From Symsagittifera roscoffensis (taxonomy: Eukaryota; Xenacoelomorpha; Acoela; Convolutidae), in contig NW_026971573.1 of the NCBI RefSeq assembly GCF_963678635.1, positions 1-28,072 on the forward strand: a DNA stretch of 28,072 nt, written 5' to 3'. The notes beneath the pieces are model-generated. The model was not told where the DNA came from and ran no database searches. It worked only from the letters and a program-made list of their open reading frames with translations. Shown here in pieces: positions 20,558 through 28,072 of this stretch. The translations under genes were made by a program, and so were the position numbers. Position 1 is the first letter of the stretch. Every line of letters starts with the position of its first letter.

Positions 20558-22331
20558 GCCGACAACTTGGATCCCTCCATCGCTCAAATTCCCACCCAGC
20601 CAACCTCCAAACTCCAATCCCAATAATCCCACTTTTTGCTTTCCCGCCACCCGAATTTCCAATTATTAATATATCATCAAGCACGAATTCTGATACTAAC
20701 TCAGATATTTCAGTTTTTCATACTATCTCACAATTTAATAAGGCTAATGGAGAAACCCCCGACGAATTTGCAGACTCCGAACCATCTCCCTCTACCCATA
20801 CCCAGACCAACTCCTCAGTTTTTTCAACCACTCCCATCCGTTTCCACTCCTTCTTATGCTTCCCAAGTAACCCCAACCTATTCTCCACTTCATTCCGACA
20901 GATCATATAATAATTCCCCAGATACCCCCCAAATCTCCCAGGAGCTTGATAATTTTATTTCCTTACAACAACAATTAATACACCCCAACACCCTTACTAT
21001 ACATCAATTATCATCCACAATAACATCCTCAAATCCACCTACCTCCACACCCTCCTCAGCTTACACGCCATCATTTGCACAATCATCCACATCCATTGAA
21101 ACACCTACCAGTACTAACCGAACTTATCGCACTTTTAAACGAAAATTTCCAAATGATCCATTCCTAACCAAACCCGGAACAGCCCGCGAATACATCAATC
21201 ACCCGCAACACACCAACACGAAAAATTTTCTCGATATCACCTTACCCTCCTTTCCGCAAGATACATTAAATACACCTACCAATACAAAGGACACACGTAA
21301 TTTTGTTGATGAGCACGTTTTAATGCCAGCACTTCATTGGACAGCTTATTATAACTTTACTAACCCCCTTTGCCTACCATTAGCTAATACTCATGACAGT
21401 ATCGAGAAGAACAAAAACATATTATATAGACTCACCACAACACTAACACCTCGACAATTCACTTACGTTGGATATAAAAAATTATTAAAAACATGCACTG
21501 CACCCCGAGCTAACGAGTTTGCAATAGAATACTACGGTCATATTATCATCCGCACTAATCAAGATCAATTCATGATGAAGACCGCTTCGCAAACCCGCAA
21601 CTAACAGAAAAATTTTTCATCAAAACATCATACGTTTTCGCACTTAATATTTTTGATAGAAAGCATGATCACATTATTTCAGAATCACTAGTTAATATTC
21701 AAGCATAGGAGAGCTTCTATGATAAATTTCAGTTATTTTCACTAACCTTTCACTTTCTTTCACCACAGGAACGCAATTTGCACTGTTCGCACGATATTAT
21801 GTTACGCACTAAAAAAACGCACACATATACTTTTATCGTTTTATACAAAATCATTTTGATTTGCACACTCCATCAAGACAACCTCACCATCGTTTTCAGT
21901 TTCTTAACTCAAAATACAAGTCACCATTTTTTCTAAATTTTACATATTGCATTAAAGATACTAACCTACACGGCATCCTCCGCAACTATGACCCAGTTAC
22001 CCAAATGTACATGTTCTGTCCCATCACAAAGACCTTCAATGCTGAAGAATCAAGAGCCTTCCTTATCCCGCATGAATTTATCACACCTATTGAAATACCC
22101 ATATTAGAATTCATTGACAATACTAAATATAATCATAAGACATATAACCTCATCCAAAACTCACCTTACGAGTTTGCAGTAGGCACAGAAGAACTAAACA
22201 CCATCAAGGCACTTCAATTGCTTTGGCCACTACTACAAACTAAAAACATCATACGCATACTAGCCAAACTACTAACAACATCAGACATGATACGCGACAT
22301 CTTCCCCCACGGCTTTTGCCCAGAAGATTAA
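20554..22331 (+). pseudogene. Accessory ORF downstream of env (ORF X), frameshifted
   Basis: Starts with an ATG whose last two bases are the first two of the env stop (ATGA at 20554-20557), suggesting coupled termination-reinitiation. It begins in one frame (to 20910), continues in another (20636-21604), then a third (about 21560-21900), and ends in a fourth segment (21813-22331). The N-terminal ~200 codons are Pro/Ser/Thr-rich; the rest looks globular (FVDEHVLMPALHWTAYYNF, RQFTYVGYKKLLKTC, MYMFCPITKTFNAEESRAF, PHEFITPIEIPILEF). An in-frame TAG at 21706 lies inside an intron-like segment of 78 bp. Not recognised. Metavirids normally have no gene after env, so this is the most unusual coding region. 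Confidence 0.5.
21691..21768 (+). other. Candidate 78-bp intron inside ORF X
   Basis: GTTAATATT at the 5' side, CACTAACC (branch-point-like) at ~21740, a pyrimidine tract (TTTCACTTTCTTTCACCACAG), AG at 21767-21768. The length is a multiple of three, and removal would delete the in-frame TAG at 21706 while keeping frame. The donor (A|GTTAAT) is weak. Confidence 0.45.
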
Positions 22332-22332
22332 G

Positions 22333-22416
22333 GTAAGTATAATTTGAAACACTCTTAACTAATTAATTTAAATTAGTACTTACCATTTTCTATCAATGTT
22401 TGATTTATATTTCTAG
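22333..22416 (+). other. Candidate 84-bp intron just after the ORF X stop
   Basis: AAG|GTAAGTAT begins two bases after the TAA (22329-22331), an excellent 5' splice site. TGATTTATATTTCTAG at 22401-22416 fits a 3' splice site, with CTTAACTAAT upstream as a possible branch site. Confidence 0.45.
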
Positions 22417-23929
22417 TCTTCACACCACGATCACCTACAAAACAGAAAAGAAAAAGAAAAATACAAACTTGTTAAATTATCTTAAAATTCATTAATTTCT
22501 TGCACTAAATAATGTAGTAAAATTCATAACAAATGAAGTAATTTTATTTATAAACTATTTTACCATAAAGCAGTAAAATTGAAATACGATAAAAATTTAT
22601 AATTTTAAACTTCCCTAAAAGCAGTAATACTCAATTTCTATGCAATAAATTAATAAAATGAGAAAATAGTACTAACCTTTTCAATATTTTCATTCATTCG
22701 CACAAGAATTCTATCCAAACTCGCACAGCTTGCCCACGAAGAATTGTTTAAATAATGATTTAAAGTTTCAAGTTTTCACTATTAACAACTCTAACAAGCG
22801 ATAAAAAGTTTCAAACTTTCCTTTAACCCGGTTGGAAAGGAATTATACACTAAACCAAACTAACCAACGCAGCTTACTAAACACCACAAATCATAAAATA
22901 ACAGCATGACTAAGAAAAGAAAACCAACGGTACCCAAACCGGATTAACCCAGCTTAAAACTGGATAATTTAATCTTTTGAAGACTATTATAAAGTCTAAG
23001 AAAGAAATAATAAAACACAAAAAAGTCGCAAGACAAACCCATACCAAAAACAAATTGATTTTTGAAAAAAGGACACAACCAAAGTAACATAAGAAAGACC
23101 AACATAAAACCAACATAAAATGTTATCACATAACAGGACCTCTAAACGAAACAGCATGCAATCATACTCCCACTCCTGGCCTAACCCACCAGAGAAGGAC
23201 GTCCTGAGCATGCTCTATAACCGGCCTAACCCACCGCGCTACATCCACGCTTTGTGAACACACTTCTATTTTTAATAAGAGGTACTCAAGGGTGAGTAAC
23301 TCTTCCAAATAACTGAACTAAAACAAAACGCTTTTGTGAAAACGACTAACTAAGTTCATGACTAAAAAAAACATATTAACATAAATTTATAAAATGTAAA
23401 TCATACTTTGCAGTATATAGATCATACACAACAACAACGACGAACATCCAAAGACTAGACGATCCCATCACACTCGAACAAAAGAATGGCTAAACACAAC
23501 CAACATACCGTCCACAATCACGACTCAAAGGATTTAGAGTACGACTTGACCTCGCAGAAAAGGACTTCATTGAACTAGACCAATGACCACCTCGATGCTC
23601 AAGTATACGTACAGATCCGAGTTACAAGGCATCCCTTCCAAACACGATCTTCACGCCATTCCCAGACGAGGCTGCACACAAAACAGTTCTCTACTAATAC
23701 AGAAAAACCTGACATAGCAAACTATTTTGAAATTGGACTGATTTCATTGGGGATCACAGTCGTTGTCGAATGAAAAGATAACAACTTCATATCCACCATT
23801 CCAGCGTCCTGGAACGTTCTTCTTCAAGAGGAACCGGATAAGAAAGTGATGTTCGCCAAATACCAACGTTCATCATCCATCCTTCAATTGCAGAGAAGAA
23901 AGATAGTTCTAAAAAACTCTGTAAACCCC

Positions 23930-23936
23930 GGATGGG
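23930..23936 (+). other. Short polypurine tract candidate
   Basis: GGATGGG immediately precedes the 3' LTR (TGGAACC). It is short and interrupted by a T. A longer purine run (AGAGAAGAAAGA, 23892-23903) lies further upstream. Plus-strand priming needs a tract adjoining the LTR, so the first is favoured by position. Confidence 0.45.
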
Positions 23937-24345
23937 TGGAACCTGATCTAAACTACATTTTATTATTGGATAAATTAGATATTTTACCACTGTAAAATAT
24001 TTAATATTAACCAATCATAATCCATCCAACTAACAACCCACTTATTTGTAAATGCTGAAATTACTTGTAATTTCAGCACCAGAAAGATTTGAATTTAACT
24101 TAGAAATTAGTTACCTCTCCAAGGGAACTTCAGCAGTTGCAATAAGCCAGTTTACTCTAGATCTATTGAGCCTAGCAGAGACTAGTTAAACACCCTGAGA
24201 CTAGTAGATATAAGAGTAAGATTAGGATCGGTATTAGACTAAGAAGTTGCACGAATCTATCCGGCCGAAAATAAGATAGCGTGACGAGCAGACGGTGTAC
24301 CCTATTCGAAATTACTCTATGAGTTAACCTCAAGGACCTAACTCA
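23937..24345 (+). repeat. 3' LTR (409 bp)
   Basis: Matches 5545-5946 from TGGAACC to AACTCA with about 13 substitutions. It retains a perfect 12-bp inverted repeat (TGCTGAAATTAC/GTAATTTCAGCA near 24053-24078) that is shortened by 7 bases in the 5' copy. Confidence 0.92.
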
Positions 24346-24349
24346 ATAT
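24346..24349. repeat. Target-site duplication ATAT (right)
   Basis: ATAT directly follows the 3' LTR and mirrors 5541-5544. Confidence 0.7.
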
Positions 24350-24948
24350 GGTATTTCCTGATTATTTCCGCGACATAAAAAACTGTCCAGTTTATGGATT
24401 TTCGGTCGCGGAAGTAAAATTCCTGCGACCAACGAAGTCGAAAAATTAGTCATGGACCTCAACCCGGGGCGTGTTTCTTAAAAACTCATCAGAAATGGGT
24501 GTCGTCTTAACAGCTGTCGTTTTATTTGCCGGACACCACCTCATAAGCCCAACTAGAAGCCTCGCCACCATGTAGATAACAGCTCCTATCACCAGCAGAG
24601 AATTCCCGAACTTATACTGTACTCGGCTCTTTTCCAGTCTCCTCTTCTCTATATTTTCTTACTTTCAACTTTTGTTCAAAAATTTATAAATCAAATTTTA
24701 TCTTTTATTTAAAAAAACATCGGCAAGCTGAATCAATTTTTTTTTGTTTTATACAAATAATTGAGAAAAACGGTGTTTATTTTTGCCCAATATTTAAATT
24801 GTTTCAAATTTTACCAAGAACTGCACAAAAAGATAAATTAACAAAAATATAAACTATATGAAAATCACCCTCTTGAATTCATTATCTCCTCGTGAAATTC
24901 TGAAATCGAGAAATTTACTGTTTAAATCCACAAAATTGAAAATAAAAG
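24350..24948. other. Right flank: resumed GCGAC-type repeat DNA, then plain intergenic
   Basis: 24360-24465 carries TTCCGCGAC, TCGGTCGCGG, CCTGCGACC and GTCGAAAAATTAGTCATGG, related in inverse orientation to the array before the 5' LTR. The remainder, to the start of the 530-bp repeat cluster, is AT-rich with nothing recognisable. Confidence 0.55.
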
Positions 24949-25484
24949 GGAACAAGACTGCTTGTATCAGGGCAAAGCCCTGAATGTTCCGACTGCCTTT
25001 TGAGGTTTATGGAGCAGTATTAACATTAAAAAAATTGAATGTAAAAAAAAACAAAATGAATTTTTTTTCTTCTGAAATTTGAAGTTTTTCTGAAAATCAT
25101 CACCTCAAACGCCATATAAAGTACAAAAGAATAAATTTCGCTGCTAGTAACAATCATTTATGGCTAATAAGTTTATTTCAACCAATTTGGAACGATTTCT
25201 AGAACGGATTAAATCTCCGCTTACGCGTTAAAAGCGCGAAATATATCGCGCGTTAGTTGTTACAATCTGGCCAAAATGCCAATCTGTAAACCCCCATAAC
25301 TTTACGAAAAAAAATCACAGGTGAAATATCTTTTCAAATTTAAGCTCAGGACAACAATACCTTTCGAATGATAAAGAAAAAAAATCCGTCAAAAATGGCT
25401 AGTTAAAAAGTCGAAATTTGTCTGAAGAAAAAAAAACCCACCCGAACACAAATATTCCGTTACTTTCGTATCAAAAGTCGGAAC
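24949..25484 (+). repeat. ~530-bp repeat, copy 4 (first of a tandem trio)
   Basis: GGAACAAGACTGCTTGTATC head to AAAAGTCGGAAC end. Inside the head, GTTCCGACT (24986-24994) is the exact inverse of the terminal AGTCGGAAC (25476-25484), so the unit may be bounded by short inverted repeats. Confidence 0.85.
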
Positions 25485-26014
25485 AACAAGACTGCTCGTA
25501 TCAGGGCGAGGCCCATAATGTTCCGATTGCCTTTTAAGGATTTATGGAGCAGTAATAAAAACAAACAATTAAATGCAATAAAATAAAATGAAAAAAAAAT
25601 TCTAAAATTTGAAATTTTTTATAAAAATAATCCCCCCACACCCCATATTGAGTACAAAAGGATAGATTTTGCTCCTTGTAACAAATCAATTCTGCCAAAA
25701 TAAGCTTCTTTCAACCAATTTGGAACAATTTTAAAATGGATTTACTCTTCGCTTACGCGTTAATAGCGCGAAATATATTGCGCGTTAATTGTCCCAAATT
25801 GGCCAAAATGGCAATCTTTAAACCCCAAAAACGATACAAAAAATGATCACAAAATAAATATCTTTTCAAATTTGAGCTCAAGGCAGCTGTGGCTTTCGAA
25901 TGAATAAAAATAACCGTCAAAAATGGCTAGTTAAAAAGTGGAAATTTGTCTGAAGAAAAAAAAACCGCACCCCGAGCACATATATTCCGTTACTTTCGTA
26001 TCGAAAGTCGGAAC
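25481..26014 (+). repeat. ~530-bp repeat, copy 5 (tandem)
   Basis: Follows copy 4 head-to-tail, sharing its terminal GGAAC with the next AACAAGACTGCTCG. It has the same internal blocks and ends in CGAAAGTCGGAAC. Confidence 0.85.
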
Positions 26015-26018
26015 AAAA

Positions 26019-26547
26019 GGAACAAGACTGCTCGTATTAGGGCGAAACGCTGAAGGTTTCGAATGACTTGTACGGTTCATGGAGCAGTAATAACCTTTAA
26101 AAATTTAATGAAATAAAACAAAATGAAAAAAAAATTCTAAAATTTTTTTAAATGAAATTCATCCCCCCACGCCATATAAAGCACAAAAAGGATAGATTTC
26201 GCTCCTTGTAACAAACCATTTATGGCAAATAAGCTTCTTTTAACCAATTTGGAACGATTTCTAAGACGGATTAATTCTTCGCTTACGCGTTAATACCGCG
26301 AAATATATCGCGCGTTAATTGTCCCAAATTGGACATAATGGCAATCTTTAAACCCCCGTAACTTTATGTAAAATGACCACAGGTGAAATATCTTTTCAAG
26401 TTTGAGCTCAAGACAACAATGCCTTTCAAATGATATGAAAAAGTTTTGTCAAAAATGGCTTGTTAAAAAGTCGAAATTTGTCTGAATAAAAAAAAACCCA
26501 CCCCGAGAGCACAAATATTCCGTTACTTTCGTATCGAAAATCGGAAC
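26019..26547 (+). repeat. ~530-bp repeat, copy 6 (tandem)
   Basis: Third head-to-tail unit, separated from copy 5 by AAAA. GGAACAAGACTGCTCGTATT head, internal GCGCG palindrome, and a CGAAAATCGGAAC end. Confidence 0.85.
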
Positions 26548-26940
26548 AAAAAGTGACATTTATTTTGTTCACTTTTTCCTCTTTCCCTCAATATGCTTTT
26601 TAGAATACAGTTTGATGTTTTTAGCGTCTCCTAAGAACAAGAAAAATTGTTGTGCATCATTTTAGTTTTGAACGATTAAACTCGCCGCTTATGCGTGTTA
26701 AGCCTTAATAAAGCAAGAGTGTATCGCGGGGTAATTATTCCAAATTTGCCTAATCTCACACTCGTATATCAAGACAAAGCCCGGAAATTGGTACGACCGA
26801 ATGGCGTGCCTGGATTCAATAATTCAAAAAATTCATTCATTTAATATTTCATACATAATTTCATAGTGTGTGCTTAATTTTAACGGCCAAATTGTTCAAA
26901 CTCAGAGAGTCAATATCTTCACTGATGTTAAAACTGTTTT
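26548..26940. other. Intergenic with a decayed repeat fragment
   Basis: 26675-26800 holds CGCTTATGCGTG, TATCGCGGGGTAATTATTCC, CTCGTATATCAAGACAAAGC: heavily mutated pieces of the 530-bp family, in rearranged order. Nothing else is recognised. Confidence 0.4.
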
Positions 26941-27345
26941 TGTTCCGACTTTCGATACGAAAGTAAGGAAATATTTGTGCTCGGGGTGGGTTTTTTTTCT
27001 TCAGACAAATTTTGACTTTTTAACTAGCCATTTTTGACGGAATTTTTTTTATATCATTCAAAAAGTATTGTTGTCCTGAGCCTAAATTTGAAAAGATATT
27101 TCACAAATTGGTTGAACGAAGGTTATTTGCCATAGTTGATTTGTTACAAGGAACGAAATCTATCTTTTTGTACTTTATATGGCGTGTGGGGGGATGATTT
27201 TCATTAAAAAAATTTCAAATTTTAGAGAAAAAAAATTTCATTTTGTTTTATTTCATTTCATTTTTTTTATGTATTACTACTCAATAAACCTTAAAAGTCA
27301 GTCGGAACATTCAGGGCTTTGCCCTGATACGAGCAGTTTTGTTTT
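26941..27345 (-). repeat. ~530-bp repeat, copy 7 (inverted, internally deleted)
   Basis: Reads on the minus strand: starts TGTTCCGACTTTCG on the plus strand and ends GCCCTGATACGAGCAG. The central block with the GCGCG palindrome is missing, leaving ~405 bp. It faces copy 6, so the cluster ends in an inverted pair. The plus-strand open frame at 27179-27502 is produced by this repeat. Confidence 0.8.
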
Positions 27346-27635
27346 GCTTAGAATCATGATTTTGATCGCCGAAGTTTTATCGAATAAAAACCACACCAAG
27401 CATAAATATTCCGCACTTTCTTCGAATGTCGGAACAACAAGAACGGAGGTAACTTTTTTACGGTTGAGCTACAGGAACAATTATTTTTCACTGGACAAAT
27501 AAAAATATCCAATTAAAAACGCTCACTTGAAACGCCAAAAATTGACTGAATAAAATCACCCCAAGTATAAATATTCCTCGCTTTCGTTTTTCTGCCCCCT
27601 GGTTAAAGCTGGAACATTTTAACTATGCAAGCAAG
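27346..27635. other. Intergenic with repeat-tail fragments
   Basis: Contains short tail pieces of the 530-bp family (AAATATTCCGCACTTTC with GTCGGAACAACAAGAACGG near 27405-27445, and AAATATTCCTCGCTTTCG near 27570). No gene seen. Confidence 0.4.
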
Positions 27636-27697
27636 TCATAAAGAGAGGTCTGAAATTGGAAAAGATCCCTGAAAAAAGCCCATCGATCCCTGGTTAC

Positions 27698-27932
27698 CAT
27701 TCTCTTCAAACTCTGATTGATAATCTTCGATCATCTCTCTTCGTCCGGCGCAGCTCATCGTGAAACCAACGATCATACAGATGGCACAGCATATTCCGAT
27801 TGCGGCAATTTTGAGTCGATAGCCGATGATGACTGAGATTATGTAAGGAAACCAGAACGTGGCACAGCAGGTGGAGAGTTTGCAGGTGCCAAATTTGGGA
27901 TTCCAGCTTTTTTTATTCAGCGCTTCGCTCAT
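27698..27932 (-). CDS. PLAC8-like cysteine-rich membrane protein, N-terminal exon
   Basis: ATG at 27932 (minus strand), preceded by TTTTGTTTTAG|AAA, a good cis- or trans-splice acceptor. The product starts MSEALNKKSWNPKFGTCK, then STCCATFWFPYIISVIIGY and a hydrophobic, Cys-containing stretch (IGICCAICMIVGFTMSC), and ends in RREMIEDYQSEF. A Trp followed by a TC...CC cluster and Phe/Trp-Pro resembles the N-terminal half of PLAC8 domains. The frame stays open to 27636, but AATG|GTAACC at 27697/27698 is a likely donor. The C-terminal PLAC8 half would then lie downstream; the candidate at 3705-3911 fits by strand and content. A short uninterrupted 98-codon protein is the alternative. Confidence 0.55.
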
Positions 27933-28072
27933 TTTCTAAAACAAAATTATTTTTAAAAAGTTTATAATTTACTAATAAGCGTAAGAACGTTATATCGGTC
28001 AGGCATTTTGGCAGAAAAATTGTATTTGTGTATGTATGTAACCAGGTACGTATATTTGCATATGCATGTACG

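Larger units (their letters stand above)
22332..23936 (+). other. Long 3' non-coding region of the element
   Basis: About 1.6 kb between the last ORF and the 3' LTR without a supported gene. It starts with an intron-like segment (GTAAGTATAAT at 22333 to TTTCTAG at 22416) and an inverted repeat (22331-22346 against 22367-22384). Further along are a GGCCTAACCCACC direct repeat (23178-23190, 23223-23235) and two adjacent 10-bp palindromes (23196-23215). The minus-strand open frames at 22910-23211 are by-products of base composition. The role is unknown; RNA export or packaging signals would be typical guesses. Confidence 0.55.
5545..24345 (+). mobile_element. Giant env-bearing Ty3/Gypsy-type LTR retrotransposon (~18.8 kb)
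   Basis: A full-length element with both LTRs, an ATAT target duplication and the order leader, gag, PR-RT-RNase H-IN, small membrane ORF, proline-rich ORF, env-like glycoprotein, accessory ORF, long 3' non-coding region. RNase H directly followed by an HHCC/D-D-35-E integrase places it with Ty3/Gypsy (Metaviridae). Typical members are 5-12 kb, so 18.8 kb is exceptional; the excess comes from the leader, accessory ORFs and 3' region. The LTRs differ by roughly 13 substitutions and one 7-bp indel, so insertion is not ancient. Nevertheless gag, pol, env and accessory frames all carry stops or shifts, and RT has lost a catalytic Asp, so this copy is not autonomous as read. Confidence 0.92.

Noticed and set aside
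22910-23211. Overlapping minus-strand open frames rich in Phe/Cys/Leu
   Set aside because: Three frames open at once on an A/C-rich plus strand indicate composition, not a gene.
5545-24345. Classification as BEL/Pao or as a vertebrate-type retrovirus
   Set aside because: Chuvirus-like env genes are best known from BEL/Pao, but the RNase H (FTDHKP), D-D-35-E integrase and the RLRNQPQKNYK-type pol tail look Ty3/Gypsy. An RT phylogeny would settle it.
1-28072. tRNA, rRNA or other structured RNA genes
   Set aside because: I found no cloverleaf with conserved T-arm/anticodon sequence and no rRNA-like stretch; the only tRNA-related signal is the primer-binding site.

Overview
The window is AT-rich eukaryotic DNA, most likely from an invertebrate animal. 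A nematode is possible: one host exon has a TTTTAG|AAAATG acceptor context, host PLAC8-like cysteine-rich exons are present, and introns look short. The species cannot be fixed from the sequence. Most of the window is transposable-element DNA, and no prokaryotic feature is present.

The centre (5545-24345, + strand) is one giant LTR retrotransposon of about 18.8 kb. It has ~400-bp LTRs that are about 97% identical (TG...CA), an ATAT target-site duplication, a candidate primer-binding site and a short purine tract. The coding order is: a 1.65-kb leader with repeats and a small ATG ORF; gag (capsid-like core, CCHC knuckle, long Asn/Ser/Arg tail); pol in Ty3/Gypsy (Metaviridae) order (protease DSG, reverse transcriptase, RNase H, integrase HHCC and D-D-35-E); a small membrane protein; a proline-rich accessory ORF; an env-like glycoprotein; a second large accessory ORF whose ATG overlaps the env stop (ATGA); and a 1.6-kb non-coding 3' region. 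The env resembles the fusion glycoproteins of chuviruses and other Monjiviricetes rather than the baculovirus-type env of insect errantiviruses; this is inferred from pattern recognition.

The copy is broken. Gag, pol, env and the accessory ORFs are each cut by stops and frameshifts, several at homopolymers, and the reverse-transcriptase catalytic box reads YLND instead of YxDD. Several intron-like acceptors (near 15523, 16603, 18000, 21768, 22416) suggest that the downstream genes were expressed from spliced RNAs.

The flanks (1-5544 and 24346-28072) hold a ~530-bp interspersed repeat (at least seven copies, three in tandem on the right and one inverted), a small MITE-like element, GCGACC/GCGACT tandem arrays in which the retroelement landed, and two minus-strand exon candidates of a PLAC8-like gene, one near each end. 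If these belong to one gene, the retroelement and repeats sit in its intron.
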